Source of the DNA: Nostocoides sp. HKS02
GTDB taxonomy: Bacteria > Actinomycetota > Actinomycetes > Actinomycetales > Dermatophilaceae
Assembly: GCF_009707485.1 (NCBI RefSeq)
Contig: NZ_CP046121.1
Coordinates: 62,001-126,000, forward strand
DNA length: 64,000 bases
Reading direction: 5' to 3'
Position 1 is the first letter of the stretch. Every line of letters begins with the position of its first letter. A program made the position numbers and the translations under genes. The notes under the pieces are model-generated. The model was not told the DNA's origin. It worked only from the letters and a program-made list of their open reading frames with translations, and did not search any database. Of this stretch, positions 8,369-19,755 are shown piece by piece.

Positions 8369-9964
8369 ATGGCCGCCGATGTCCCCGCAGCACGCTCCGA
8401 GTCCGACCTCCCGATCAAGGCCGTGTATGCCGCGGACGACCTGGCCGGCTTCGACCCGGCGCTCCAGCTCGGGGCACCGGGGGAGTTCCCCTACACCCGG
8501 GGCGTCTACCCGAACATGTACACCGGGCGGCCGTGGACGATGCGGCAGTATGCCGGGTTCGGCACCGCCAAGGAGTCCAACGAGCGGTACCACGAGCTGG
8601 TGGCCAACGGCACCGGTGGACTGTCCGTCGCCTTCGACCTGCCGACCCAGATGGGGTACGACTCCGACGAGGCCATCGCGCACGGCGAGGTCGGCAAGGT
8701 CGGAGTGGCGATCGACTCCATCGACGACATGCGGACCCTCATGGGCGGGTTGCCGCTCGGTGAGATCTCGACCTCGATGACCATCAACGCGCCGGCCGCG
8801 ACACTGCTGCTGATGTACCAGCTGGTGGCCGAGGAGAACGGCGCGGACCCCTCGCGCCTGGCCGGCACCATCCAGAACGACGTGCTCAAGGAGTACATCG
8901 CCCGGGGCACCTACATCTATCCGCCCAAGGAGTCCCTGCGGCTGATCAGCGACATCTTCTCCTACTGCCACAAGGAGCTTCCGCGCTGGAACACCATCTC
9001 CATCAGCGGCTACCACATGGCCGAGGCCGGGGCGACCCCCGCCCAGGAGATTGCCTTCACCCTGGCCAACGCCAAGGAGTACGTGCGCACGGCGATCCGC
9101 GCGGGACTCGACGTGGACGACTTCGCGCCCCGGTTGTCGTTCTTCTTCGTCGCGCGCACGACCCTGCTGGAGGAGGTCGCCAAGTTCCGCGCGGCCCGGC
9201 GGATCTGGGCCCGGGTCATGCGCGAGGAGTTCGGCGCGAAGAACCCCAAGAGCCAGATGCTCCGGTTCCACACCCAGACCGCGGGCGTGCAGCTCACCGC
9301 CCAGCAGCCCGAGGTGAACCTCGTGCGGGTTGCCCTGCAGGGGCTCGGCGCGGTCCTGGGCGGCACCCAGTCACTGCACACCAACTCCTTCGACGAGGCC
9401 ATCGCGCTGCCGACTCAGAAGGCCGCCCGACTGGCCCTGCGCACCCAGCAGGTCATCGCCTACGAGACCGACGTGACGAAGACCGTCGACCCCTTCGCCG
9501 GGTCCTACGTCGTGGAGAGCATGACCGACGACGTCGAGGCTGCCGCCCTCGACCTCATGCAGGCCGTCGAGGACCGGGGTGGCGCCGTCGCCGCGATCGA
9601 ACAAGGCTTCCAGAAGTCCGAGATCGAGCGCTCGGCCTACCGCATCGCCCTCGAGATCGACCACGACGAGCGCACCATCGTCGGCGTGAACCGGTTCACG
9701 CTCGAGGAGGAGGAGCCCTACGAGCCGTTGCGGGTCGACCCGCAGATCGAGCTCGACCAGCGCGAACGGCTGGCGGCGCTGCGGGCGGAGCGCGACAACG
9801 CAGCGGTCGAGGCGGCGCTGGAGGCCGTGCGCGAGGCGGCCCGCGGCACCGAGAACCTGCTCTACCCGATGCGGGACGCGCTGCGGTTGCGCGCCACCGG
9901 CGGAGAGATCAGCCACGCACTGCGCGACGTCTGGGGGCTGTACGTCCCGCACGACACGTTCTGA
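8369..9964 (+). CDS. Acyl-CoA mutase large subunit (methylmalonyl-CoA mutase type, no B12 domain)
   Basis: Carbon-skeleton rearranging mutase acting on CoA esters such as methylmalonyl-, isobutyryl- or a hydroxyacyl-CoA. At 531 residues it has only the TIM-barrel substrate domain; there is no C-terminal His-containing cobalamin-binding domain, so it needs a separate small subunit, which is not next to it. [19 protein letters not shown] and [18 protein letters not shown] are the active-site blocks, and [18 protein letters not shown] and [14 protein letters not shown] are conserved. TRGVYPNMY replaces the usual YPTMY, so substrate choice cannot be assigned. The ATG at 8369 follows a TATCTT box. 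Confidence 0.85.
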   Translation: MAADVPAARSESDLPIKAVYAADDLAGFDPALQLGAPGEFPYTRGVYPNMYTGRPWTMRQYAGFGTAKESNERYHELVANGTGGLSVAFDLPTQMGYDSDEAIAHGEVGKVGVAIDSIDDMRTLMGGLPLGEISTSMTINAPAATLLLMYQLVAEENGADPSRLAGTIQNDVLKEYIARGTYIYPPKESLRLISDIFSYCHKELPRWNTISISGYHMAEAGATPAQEIAFTLANAKEYVRTAIRAGLDVDDFAPRLSFFFVARTTLLEEVAKFRAARRIWARVMREEFGAKNPKSQMLRFHTQTAGVQLTAQQPEVNLVRVALQGLGAVLGGTQSLHTNSFDEAIALPTQKAARLALRTQQVIAYETDVTKTVDPFAGSYVVESMTDDVEAAALDLMQAVEDRGGAVAAIEQGFQKSEIERSAYRIALEIDHDERTIVGVNRFTLEEEEPYEPLRVDPQIELDQRERLAALRAERDNAAVEAALEAVREAARGTENLLYPMRDALRLRATGGEISHALRDVWGLYVPHDTF

Positions 9965-10008
9965 CACGGTCGGGAGGCCATGCCCCCGGCGGTAGAGTTC
10001 GCCCTGAC

Positions 10009-11226
10009 ATGAGTGACAACCTCCTGCTGGACGACATCTGCGCCAGCATCACCGCGCTGGGACCCGAGCTCGTCGAGGTGCAGCGCGACCTGCACGCTCA
10101 CCCCGAGCTCTCCCGCGGCGAGTCCCGCACCACCCGCCTGGTCGCCGACCGGTTGCGCGCGGCCGGGGTGAGCGTCCGTGAGCTGCCCGGCACAGGCCTG
10201 GTGGCCGACCTGGGAGCCGAGTCCCCGGCGTACCGGGTGGCCTTGCGCGCGGACCTCGACGCGCTTCCGGTGGGGGAGCGCACCGGCCTGCCGTGGGCCT
10301 CGACCACCGACGGGATCTGCCACGCCTGCGGGCACGACGTCCACGTCGCCGCCGCGCTCGGGGCTGCGCTCGCCCTCAAGGAGCACGAGGACGGCCTGCG
10401 CGAACGCGGCCTCGCAGTGCGGCTGCTCTTCCAGCCCGCCGAGGAGGTCATCCCGGGCGGTGCGCTCGACGTCATCGCCGCGGGCGGGCTGCACGAGGTC
10501 GACGCGGTCTTCGCGGTGCACTGCGACCCCACCCTCGACGTCGGAACGGTGGGTCTGCGCGAAGGCGCGATCACCGCTGCCGCCGACCGCGTGACGGTGC
10601 ACCTGACCGGCCGCGGCGGCCACACCTCGAGGCCGCACCTCACCGAAGACCTCACCTTCGCGCTGGCCAAGGTCGTCACCGAGCTTCCGGCGGTGCTCTC
10701 GCGGCGGCTCGACCCCCGCACCGCCTTCGCCCTGGTCTGGGGCGAGGTCCACGCAGGCCAGGCCGCCAACGTCATCCCGTCCATCGGCACCGCGGCGGGC
10801 ACCCTGCGCATGCTCGACGCCGCCGCCTGGGCCACGATCGGCCCCCTGCTCGCCGAGTCCGTGCAGCACGTCGTGGCGCCGTATGCCGTGCAGGCCGTCC
10901 TCGAGCACGTCCAGGGCGTGCCGCCGGTGGTCAACGCGGTCGAGGCGGTGGAGGTGCTCAGGCAGGCAGCGACCGGGGCCGGGCTCACCCCCGTCGGCAC
11001 CGTCCAGTCGCTCGGCGGCGAGGACTTCGCGTGGTACCTCCAGAAGGTGCCGGGCGCGATGGCGCGCCTGGGCACCCGCACCCCCGGCGGGCACACCTTC
11101 GACCTGCACCAGGGCGACCTCGTCGTCGACGAGACCGCCGTGACCTGGGGCGCCCGGCTGCTGGCTGGTGCCGCCGTCGCGGGTGTCGTCAAGGCAGCGC
11201 CGGAGTCGACAGTCGCGGGTTGGTAA
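10009..11226 (+). CDS. M20-family amidohydrolase / metallopeptidase
   Basis: Cytoplasmic binuclear metal hydrolase of the M20D group, which removes acyl or amino-acid groups from N-acyl amino acids or small peptides. 405 residues. HAHPELS near residue 30 is the usual N-terminal block. RADLDALPV and CHACGHDVHVA carry metal ligands, and FQPAEEVIPGGA holds the catalytic Glu pair. GRGGHTSRPH marks the dimerisation (lid) domain and GGEDFAWYLQKVPG the C-terminal metal site. TAGAGT lies 10 nt before the ATG. Its physiological substrate cannot be deduced. It ends just before the promoter region of the nucleoside uptake operon. Confidence 0.88.
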   Translation: MSDNLLLDDICASITALGPELVEVQRDLHAHPELSRGESRTTRLVADRLRAAGVSVRELPGTGLVADLGAESPAYRVALRADLDALPVGERTGLPWASTTDGICHACGHDVHVAAALGAALALKEHEDGLRERGLAVRLLFQPAEEVIPGGALDVIAAGGLHEVDAVFAVHCDPTLDVGTVGLREGAITAAADRVTVHLTGRGGHTSRPHLTEDLTFALAKVVTELPAVLSRRLDPRTAFALVWGEVHAGQAANVIPSIGTAAGTLRMLDAAAWATIGPLLAESVQHVVAPYAVQAVLEHVQGVPPVVNAVEAVEVLRQAATGAGLTPVGTVQSLGGEDFAWYLQKVPGAMARLGTRTPGGHTFDLHQGDLVVDETAVTWGARLLAGAAVAGVVKAAPESTVAGW

Positions 11227-11284
11227 CGGTTTACCGGCAGTGTGCACGAAGGGCGCAAGTGCCGCCCGCCGGTGCGACTATCCT
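11222..11284 (+). promoter_or_regulatory. Promoter region of the nucleoside uptake operon
   Basis: TATCCT at 11279-11284 is a plausible -10, giving a leader of about 50 nt before the TTG start at 11341. Upstream, GGTAACGGTTTACC (11222-11235) has GGTAA/TTACC arms around a 4-nt centre and overlaps the stop codon of the preceding gene. It could be an operator half-site pair or chance. Confidence 0.35.
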
Positions 11285-11340
11285 CACGGCCTAGCGGCGC
11301 AGCACAGCGCCTCATGCAATCCACAGAACAGGAGACAGCC

Positions 11341-12408
11341 TTGCGTCACACGATGAAGGTTGCTGCGGTGGTGTCGGCAGCAGCGCTGACGCTGGCCGCG
11401 TGCGGTAACTCCGGGAACTCCGGGTCCAGCGCGAGCGGTTCCTCGAGCTCGAGCTCCAGCTCGAGCTCGAAGTCCAGCCTCAAGGTCGGCATGGCCTACG
11501 ACGTGGGCGGGCGCGGCGACCAGTCGTTCAACGACGCCGCCGCAGCGGGTCTGGACAAGGCCAAGACGGACCTCGGCGTCGACGTCAAGGAAGCAGCCGC
11601 CGTCAACGGCGAGAACGAGGCCGCTCGCGAGGAGCGCCTGCAGCAGCTGATCGACGCGGGCTACACCCACGTCGTGGCGGTGGGCTTCGCCTACGCGCAG
11701 GCCGTCGGCAAGGTGGCCAAGGCCAACCCCGACGTGCACTTCGCGATCGTCGACGACGCGTCTGCGGACTCCAAGGGCCCGAACGTCGACCAGATCACCT
11801 TCGCCGAGAACGAGGGCTCGTTCCTCGTCGGCGTGGCTGCCGCGCTGAAGTCCAAGACGGGCCAGATCGGCTTCGTCGGTGGCGTCAACGTGCCGCTGAT
11901 CAAGAAGTTCGAGGCTGGCTACATCGCTGGCGCGAAGGCCGTCAACCCGAACATCAAGATCGACTCCCAGTACCTCACCCAGCCGCCGGACTTCAGCGGC
12001 TTCGGTGACCCGGCCAAGGGCAAGACCGCGGCCGAGGGCATGTACCAGAAGGGCGCCGACGTGGTCTACCACGCTGCCGGTGGCTCGGGCGGCGGCGTCT
12101 TCACCGCGGCCAAGGCCGCGGGCAAGATGGCGATCGGTGTCGACTCCGACCAGGCGCTCACCGCCCCGGCCGACGTCCGGTCCGTGATCATCACCTCGAT
12201 GATCAAGAAGGTCGACGTCGCGGTCTACGACTTCATCAAGTCGGCGTCCGAGGGCAAGGAGCTCACGGGCAACAACATCTACGACCTCAAGGTCGGCGGT
12301 GTGGACTACTCGACCACGGGTGGCCACATCGACGACATCAAGGCCAAGATCGACGACTACAAGAAGAAGATCATCGACGGCACGATCAAGGTCCCCACGA
12401 CCCCCTGA
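11341..12408 (+). CDS. BMP-family nucleoside-binding lipoprotein
   Basis: Extracellular substrate-binding lipoprotein of an ABC importer, by family (BmpA/Med/PnrA) binding nucleosides. The start is taken as TTG at 11341 because an AGGAGA ribosome-binding site lies 6 nt before it; ATG at 11353 is the alternative. The signal peptide ends at the lipobox LTLAAC. A Ser-rich linker of about 20 residues follows and then the periplasmic-binding fold, with GMAYDVGGRGDQSFNDAA and GFVGGVNVPLIKKFEAGY. The genes that follow encode ATPase, two permeases, cytidine deaminase and pyrimidine phosphorylase, which supports nucleosides as substrate. Confidence 0.9.
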   Translation: MRHTMKVAAVVSAAALTLAACGNSGNSGSSASGSSSSSSSSSSKSSLKVGMAYDVGGRGDQSFNDAAAAGLDKAKTDLGVDVKEAAAVNGENEAAREERLQQLIDAGYTHVVAVGFAYAQAVGKVAKANPDVHFAIVDDASADSKGPNVDQITFAENEGSFLVGVAAALKSKTGQIGFVGGVNVPLIKKFEAGYIAGAKAVNPNIKIDSQYLTQPPDFSGFGDPAKGKTAAEGMYQKGADVVYHAAGGSGGGVFTAAKAAGKMAIGVDSDQALTAPADVRSVIITSMIKKVDVAVYDFIKSASEGKELTGNNIYDLKVGGVDYSTTGGHIDDIKAKIDDYKKKIIDGTIKVPTTP

Positions 12409-12425
12409 TACGCCTCTTGTGGGCT

Positions 12426-12470
12426 CACACGGCCCGGGCGGGCGCGGTAGCGTCTGACCCGGGCCGTGTG
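12426..12470 (+). terminator. GC-rich hairpin between lipoprotein and ATPase genes
   Basis: Perfect 13-bp arms CACACGGCCCGGG (12426-12438) and CCCGGGCCGTGTG (12458-12470) around a 19-nt loop, 17 bp after the lipoprotein stop. No T-run follows. In binding-protein operons such a hairpin usually stabilises the upstream message or causes partial termination, giving more binding protein than transporter. Confidence 0.6.
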
Positions 12471-12581
12471 CGTTCCAGGCGGCCTTGGCGCTCCGGTATG
12501 CCCGGTGCGCCCCCGTGCGCCAGCCGCCCGCGCCGATGCGGGCCCGTCCCAGGAGAGTGAGCCATCACCGCCTCCCCACCG

Positions 12582-14221
<1,640 letters not shown>

Positions 14222-14225
<4 letters not shown>

Positions 14226-15341
14226 CCACCCTCAGCCCGCGCCGGATCCTGCTGAGCGTGGCCGCACCCGTCCTCGCCCTCGTGGTGGCCTTCGTGGTCA
14301 CCTCGCTGGTGCTGGTCGCGGTGGGCGACCCGGTGGCCGAGGTCTGGCAGACCATCCTGGCCGTGCCCAAGCCCCGCCAGAGCGTCAACATCATCAACGC
14401 CGCGTCGGTGTTCTACCTGTCGGCCATCGCCGTCGCCGTCGGCTTCCGCATGAACCTGTTCAACATCGGCGTCGACGGGCAGTACCGCGTCGCCGTCTTC
14501 GCTGCGGCCGTGTTCGCCGGGCAGGGCTGGGTGCCCGGCTGGCTGAACGTCCTCGCGAGCCTCGTGATCGCGATGGTCGCGGGCGGGCTGTGGGCGAGCA
14601 TCGCGGCATACCTCAAGGTTCGTCGGGGCGTCTCGGAGGTGATCTCGACGATCATGCTCAACGCCATCGCGACCGGCGTGGTGAGCTGGCTGCTGGTCAA
14701 GATCTCCACGCACGAGGCCGGCTCCAACAGCATCCAGACCAAGACGATCCCGGACTCCTCCCAGCTCGACGGCTTCCTGCTCGTCCCGGGTGCGACGAAC
14801 AAGGTCTACACGCTCATCGTGCTGTCGGTGCTCGTCGGGTTCCTCTACTGGTTCGTGCTCGGCAAGACCCGTTTCGGCTTCGACCTGCGGGCGACCGGGC
14901 GGTCCGAGAGTGCGGCCGTCGCCAGCGGGGTCAACGTGCCTCGCATGGTCGTCACCGCGATGATCGCGTCGGGTGCGCTCGCGGGCCTGGTCGGCATGCC
15001 CCTGTTGTTCGGGCAGGACCACAACTACGGCACGACGTTCCAGTCCGGGCTGGGGTTCGCCGGCATCGCCATCGCGCTGCTCGGTCGCAACAACGCCGTG
15101 GGCATCGCCTTCGCGTCGCTTGTTGTGGGCGTTCCTCGACGTGCAGTCCAACGCGCTGCAGATCCAGGCGGGCGTGGCCCAGGAGCTCGTCAACATCATC
15201 CAGGGCGTCATCCTGTTCGCGGTCGTGATCGCCTACGAGCTGATCCGCCGGGCCGACAAGCGACTCGAGCAGGCGCGGGTCGCCCGCGAGCTCGCGGCAC
15301 AGCGAAGTGCCGTCCCCGCGACGGAAGGAGCGCCAGCATGA
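14222..15341 (+). CDS. Nucleoside ABC importer permease 1, frameshifted in this sequence
   Basis: First membrane subunit of the importer (BPD_transp_2 fold, YufP/NupB-like). After frame repair it has about 372 residues and roughly ten helices. An N-terminal helix is followed by FYLSAIAVAVGFRMNLFNIG, a block conserved in this family. EVISTIMLNAIATG and GVNVPRMVVTAMIASGALAG are further typical segments. The frame breaks at CTT 15119-15121, where removal of one T gives ASLLWAFLDVQSNALQIQAG and a normal C-terminus. The ATG overlaps the ATPase stop, and the last codon overlaps the next permease ATG, both by ATGA, so coupled translation is expected. Confidence 0.85.
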
Positions 15342-16607
15342 GCGCCACCGGACTCGAGGTCGGCGCCACCACCGTCGCCGACCGCCCCCTGACCCGTCGC
15401 CGTTTCGGGCCGCGCGAGTGGGCGGTCATCGCCATCGGCGCCCTGGCCGTCGTCTCCATCCTGCGGGTGGTGACGGGGGCGAACGACATCGACTCGTCGG
15501 GCGCGCTGTCCGCTGCGATCGGTCTTGCGGTGCCGATCGGTCTCGCCGGGCTCGGTGGCCTCTGGTCAGAGCGGGCCGGCGTGGTCAACATCGGGCTCGA
15601 GGGCATGATGATCCTCGGTACCTGGGGCGCGGGGTTCTTCGGCTACCACTACGGGCCCTGGGCCGGGGTGCTGGGTTCCATCGGCATGGGGGTCCTCGGC
15701 GGCCTGATCCACGCCGTGGCCACGGTGACCTTCGGCGTCGACCACATCGTCTCGGGTGTGGCCCTCAACATCGTCGGGCTCGGGGTCGCGAAGTACCTTG
15801 CCGCGCGCTTCTTCACCGGGCTGCCCGGCGGTGGTCCCACCCAGTCGCCCCCGATCGCCGAGCTCCCGGCATTCACCATCCCGGGCGTCTCCAGCGGGCT
15901 CGGCACCCTCGAGGGCAAGCACTGGTTCCTGGTCAGCGACCTCGCGGCCGTGCTCGGCGCGGTCTGCACCAACCTGTCGGCCCTGACCATCCTGGCCGTG
16001 CTGTTGTTCGTCGGCACGTGGTGGGTGCTGTGGCGCTCGGCCTTCGGACTGCGACTGCGCTCGGTTGGCGAGTCGCCCGTCGCGGCGGAGTCGTTGGGGG
16101 TGAACGTGCTGCGCTACAAGTTCCTCGCGGTGCTCGTCTCCGGCGGCCTCGCAGGTCTCGGTGGCGGGTTCCTCGCGCTGGTCGCGGCGAACATCTACCG
16201 CGACGGCCAGACCGGTGGTCGCGGCTACATCGGCCTCGCGGCCATGATCTTCGGCAACTGGCGTCCCGGTGGCCTGCTGACCGGCGCGGCGCTTGTTCGG
16301 CTACACCGACGCGGTGCAGCTGCGCGGCGGCGCCACGGTCCACGCCTTCCTCCTGCTCTTCGCCGTGCTGCTCGTCGCGGTCGGTGTGTGGCAGATCGTC
16401 CGCAACCGCCGGATGGTGCAGGGAAGCATCGCCATCGTCATCGGCGCCCTGGTCGCCTGGTGGTACTTCGCCGCCGATGCCGTCCCCGCCGAGCTCACCG
16501 GCACCACGCCGTACGTCACGACCCTGCTCGTGCTCGCGTTCGCGTCGCAACGGCTCCGTATGCCGGCTGCCGACGGCCAGATCTACCGCAAGGGCGAGGG
16601 TCACTAG
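15338..16607 (+). CDS. Nucleoside ABC importer permease 2, frameshifted in this sequence
   Basis: Second membrane subunit of the importer (YufQ/NupC-like), about 422 residues after repair. LGGLWSERAGVVNIGLEGMM is the diagnostic block of this permease class, with DHIVSGVALNIVGLG and GLAAMIFGNWRPGGLLTGAA later. The frame breaks at CTT 16292-16294; removing one T gives GAALFGYTDAVQLRGG and an open C-terminal part to 16607. The break is at the Leu codon homologous to the break in permease 1. The next gene, cytidine deaminase, starts immediately after the stop. Confidence 0.85.
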
Positions 16608-17036
16608 GTGATGCCCGCCCTGACCGATGGCGAGGTCGACTGGGACGCCCTGCGCGGCCGGGCGGTCGAGGTCATGCGCAAGGCGTACGCGCCGTACTCG
16701 CACTTCCCGGTGGGAGTCGCGGGCCTGGTGGACGACGGTCGGGTCGTCGTGGGCTGCAACGTCGAGAATGCGGCATACGGCGTGGGGCTGTGTGCGGAGT
16801 GCGGGCTGGTCTCGCACCTGCACGCAACCGGCGGCGGACGGCTGGTGGCCGTCTCGTGCGTGGGCGTCGACGGCGAGCCGCTCATGCCGTGCGGTCGGTG
16901 CCGTCAGCTGTTGTGGGAGAACGGCGGCCCCAGCTGTCTGCTGCTCACCCCCGAGGGCGTCCTGCCGATGAGCGACGTACTGCCGCAGGCGTTCGGCCCC
17001 GACAACCTCGAGATCGCCCACACCCACCCGGGCTGA
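16608..17036 (+). CDS. cdd: Cytidine deaminase
   Basis: Converts cytidine and deoxycytidine to uridine and deoxyuridine in pyrimidine salvage. 142 residues, the length of the small tetrameric zinc class. APYSHFPVGVA forms the substrate pocket, GCNVENAAYGVGLCAE carries the first zinc Cys and catalytic Glu (Cys-Ala-Glu), and PCGRCRQLL carries the other two zinc cysteines. GTG at 16608 is directly followed by ATG at 16611; either could start translation. It directly abuts the permease stop codon and precedes the pyrimidine phosphorylase gene, so imported nucleosides are deaminated and then split. Confidence 0.95.
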   Translation: MMPALTDGEVDWDALRGRAVEVMRKAYAPYSHFPVGVAGLVDDGRVVVGCNVENAAYGVGLCAECGLVSHLHATGGGRLVAVSCVGVDGEPLMPCGRCRQLLWENGGPSCLLLTPEGVLPMSDVLPQAFGPDNLEIAHTHPG

Positions 17037-17077
17037 TCCCAGGTCTGCGGCTACCGCCGATCTGACACGATGGGGCC

Positions 17078-18367
17078 ATGACCGAGTCCTTCGATGCTGT
17101 TGACGTCATCATCACCAAGCGTGACCGGGGCGAGCTGTCCGACGCCCAGATCGACTGGGTCATCGACGCGTACACCCGCGGCGTCGTCGCTGACGAGCAG
17201 ATGTCGAGCCTGGCCATGGCGATCCTGCTCAACGGCATGAGCCGTCGTGAGATCTCGCGCTGGACCAACGCCATGATCAACACGGGCGAACGGATGGACT
17301 TCTCCTCGCTGTCGCGACCCACCTCTGACAAGCACTCCACGGGCGGTGTCGGCGACAAGATCACGCTGCCCCTCGCGCCGCTCGTGGCCGCGTGCGGCGT
17401 GGCCGTGCCCCAGCTCTCGGGCCGGGGGCTCGGGCACACCGGTGGCACCCTCGACAAGCTCGAGTCGATTCCGGGCTGGCGGGCCGCGATGACCAACGAC
17501 CAGATGCTGCGCCAGCTCGAGGATGTCGGCGCCGTCATCTGTGCCGCCGGTGACGGCCTCGCTCCGGCCGACAAGAAGCTCTACGCGCTGCGCGACGTCA
17601 CCGGCACCGTCGAGGCGATCCCGCTCATCGCGTCGTCGATCATGAGCAAGAAGATCGCCGAGGGCACGGGCGCCCTCGTGCTCGACGTCAAGGTCGGTAG
17701 CGGCGCCTTCATGAAGAACGTCGACGACGCCCGCGAGCTCGCGCGCACCATGGTCGACCTGGGCACCGACGCCGGCGTGAAGACCGTGGCGATGCTCACG
17801 AACATGCAGGTGCCGCTCGGGCTCACCGCGGGCAACGCGCTCGAGGTGCGCGAGTCGGTCGAGGTGCTGGCCGGCGGCGGCCCCGAGGACGTCGTCGAGC
17901 TGACCTTGGCCCTGGCCCGCGAGATGCTCGCGTGCGCGGGTCGCGAGGACGTCGACCCGGCAGAGGCGCTGCGGGACGGCCGGGCCATGGATACCTGGAA
18001 GGCCATGATCCGGGCCCAGGGCGGCGACCCCGACGCCGAGCTCCCGGTGGCCCGGGAGACCCACGAGATCCTCGCGCCGGCCGACGGTGTGCTCACCGAG
18101 CTCGACGCGCTCAAGGTCGGGGTGGCGGCCTGGCGGCTCGGCGCCGGCCGGGCCCGCAAGGAGGACCCGGTGCAGGCAGGAGCCGGCGTCCAGATGCACG
18201 CCAAGCCCGGCGCCACGGTGCGCGCGGGTGAGCGCCTGCTGACGCTACACACCGACACCCCCGACCGTTTCGAGCGGGCGCTCGACGCACTCGAGGGAGC
18301 GTTCACCATCGCGCCCGAGGGCTCGCGACCCGCCCTGCTGCCGCTGGTCATCGAGAAGATCTCCTGA
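17078..18367 (+). CDS. deoA: Thymidine / pyrimidine-nucleoside phosphorylase
   Basis: Splits thymidine, deoxyuridine (and in some members uridine) with phosphate to base and (deoxy)ribose-1-phosphate. 429 residues. SDKHSTGGVGDKITLPLAP is the phosphate-binding signature, SGRGLGHTGGTLDKLESI the family block that follows, and KIAEGTGALVLDVKVGSGAF the catalytic region. A C-terminal PYNP-like domain ends near KPGATVRAGERLLTLHTD. It is the last gene of the uptake operon, 41 bp after cdd. The product deoxyribose-1-phosphate would feed the mutase and deoC genes at 32.7-35.4 kb. Confidence 0.94.
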   Translation: MTESFDAVDVIITKRDRGELSDAQIDWVIDAYTRGVVADEQMSSLAMAILLNGMSRREISRWTNAMINTGERMDFSSLSRPTSDKHSTGGVGDKITLPLAPLVAACGVAVPQLSGRGLGHTGGTLDKLESIPGWRAAMTNDQMLRQLEDVGAVICAAGDGLAPADKKLYALRDVTGTVEAIPLIASSIMSKKIAEGTGALVLDVKVGSGAFMKNVDDARELARTMVDLGTDAGVKTVAMLTNMQVPLGLTAGNALEVRESVEVLAGGGPEDVVELTLALAREMLACAGREDVDPAEALRDGRAMDTWKAMIRAQGGDPDAELPVARETHEILAPADGVLTELDALKVGVAAWRLGAGRARKEDPVQAGAGVQMHAKPGATVRAGERLLTLHTDTPDRFERALDALEGAFTIAPEGSRPALLPLVIEKIS

Positions 18368-18395
18368 CGACCGGGCCGCGAACCCACGGCGGGGC

Positions 18396-18857
18396 TCAGC
18401 CCCCGCTGGCTGGCACCTTGTTGAGCGTGCAGACGAAGTAGCGGACGATGCCGTTGTCCACGGCGTTGCCCGAGGTGAGAGCGGCCTGGACCTCGTTGGT
18501 GGCGTCGAGGACCCCGTTGCCGTCGAGGTCCCCTGACGCAAGCGCGGCGGCATACCCGTTCGGGAAGGTCACGCTGTGCACCTGCCACCGTCCGCCGTTG
18601 AACCCAGGGTCGCCGGGCGCTGCCGTCGCGACGCTGCGCTGGGCGCCGTTGAAGCTGTAGATCGTGTCCCATGCCTGCGCCGGGGCCCCGGTGCCGGACA
18701 GGTCCGTCGGCGTGGCGACGGTGCGATAGAGCACGTGGTTGACGTAGATCGCCGGCCCGCTGACACCGGCGGCGAAGGCTCCGCCGGTCGCTCCGACGGA
18801 CAGTGCCATGCCAGTGGCGAGGACCGCCACACTGCCAAGGATTCGCTTGTGGTTCAT
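18396..18857 (-). CDS. Small secreted protein of unknown function
   Basis: 153 residues. A clear Sec signal peptide (MNHKR then a hydrophobic core) ends near GGAFA-AG, with no lipobox, so the mature protein of about 122 residues is exported. The mature part contains SGDLDGNGVLDATNEV, an Asp-x-Asp-x-Asn-Gly pattern like an EF-hand or dockerin calcium loop. There is a single Cys near the C-terminus. A GGAAAGG ribosome-binding site precedes the ATG. It is convergent with deoA and divergent from a two-component regulator gene. No family was recognised; calcium binding is an inference from the loop. Confidence 0.72.
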   Translation of the reverse strand: MNHKRILGSVAVLATGMALSVGATGGAFAAGVSGPAIYVNHVLYRTVATPTDLSGTGAPAQAWDTIYSFNGAQRSVATAAPGDPGFNGGRWQVHSVTFPNGYAAALASGDLDGNGVLDATNEVQAALTSGNAVDNGIVRYFVCTLNKVPASGG

Positions 18858-19017
18858 GGGAGTTCGCCTTTCCGTCCGGCCGCTCGGCCGGTCCGCTCTC
18901 CAGTAGATCGGGCGATCTCCGTGCGCTCCATGACCGCACGCTTACGCGGTCCTTACGTGGTCGTGACGTCGAGGCCGGTGGCCCGCGAGGGCGGGCGGCC
19001 ACGCCTATCCTGACGGG

Positions 19018-19755
19018 GTGGCTCGCGTCCTGGTGATCGACGATGACACCACCGTCTCCCAGGTGGTGCTCGCGTATCTCGAGCGCGCCGGCATCGAGGG
19101 CGAGCAGGCCGTCGACGGCCCCAGCGGTCTCGCTGCCGCACAGGCGCGACCGCCTGACGCGGTGGTCCTCGACCTGATGCTCCCGGGCATCGACGGGCTC
19201 GAGGTATGCCGCCGCCTGCGCGCCTCGTGGGCGGGGCTGCCCGTGCTGATGCTCACGGCCCGCGGCGAGGAGGAGGACCGCATCCTCGGACTCGAGGTGG
19301 GCGCGGACGACTACGTGACCAAGCCGTTCAGCCCGCGCGAGCTCGTCCTGCGGGTGCAGTCGCTGTTGCGCCGCGCCGCCCCCGTGCCGGGCCTGGCCGA
19401 GGAGAGCACCGTGTTCCGCGACGGCGACCTCGTTCTCGACCCGGTGGCGCACGTGGCCCAGCTCGGGGGAGTCGAGCTCGCCCTCACCGCCCGGGAGTTC
19501 GACCTGCTGCACTGGTTCCTGGCCCATCCTGGCCGGGCGCAGGATCGCGATGCCCTGATGCGGTCGGTCTGGGGCTGGGAGTTCGGGGACCGCTCCACCG
19601 TCACCGTGCACGTCCGTCGGTTGCGCGAGAAGGTCGAGGCGGACCCCTCCCGACCACGACGGCTGGTCACCGTCTTCGGCATCGGCTATCGCTGGGACCT
19701 GGCGCCGAGTCACGGCGCGTCCGACCTCTCCGACCGCCCCGGGCTCTCGCGGTGA
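19018..19755 (+). CDS. OmpR/PhoB-family response regulator
   Basis: DNA-binding output protein of a two-component system. An acidic triad VIDDD near the N-terminus, phospho-acceptor Asp52 in VVLDLMLPG, and the conserved Lys in VTKPFSPRE define the receiver domain. The C-terminal winged helix spans [20 protein letters not shown] to [19 protein letters not shown] and VFGIGYRW. The start is GTG at 19018: TATCCT ends 6 nt before it, indicating a leaderless message. The stop overlaps the histidine kinase start by GTGA, so the pair is coupled. The signal it responds to is unknown. Confidence 0.92.
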   Translation: MARVLVIDDDTTVSQVVLAYLERAGIEGEQAVDGPSGLAAAQARPPDAVVLDLMLPGIDGLEVCRRLRASWAGLPVLMLTARGEEEDRILGLEVGADDYVTKPFSPRELVLRVQSLLRRAAPVPGLAEESTVFRDGDLVLDPVAHVAQLGGVELALTAREFDLLHWFLAHPGRAQDRDALMRSVWGWEFGDRSTVTVHVRRLREKVEADPSRPRRLVTVFGIGYRWDLAPSHGASDLSDRPGLSR

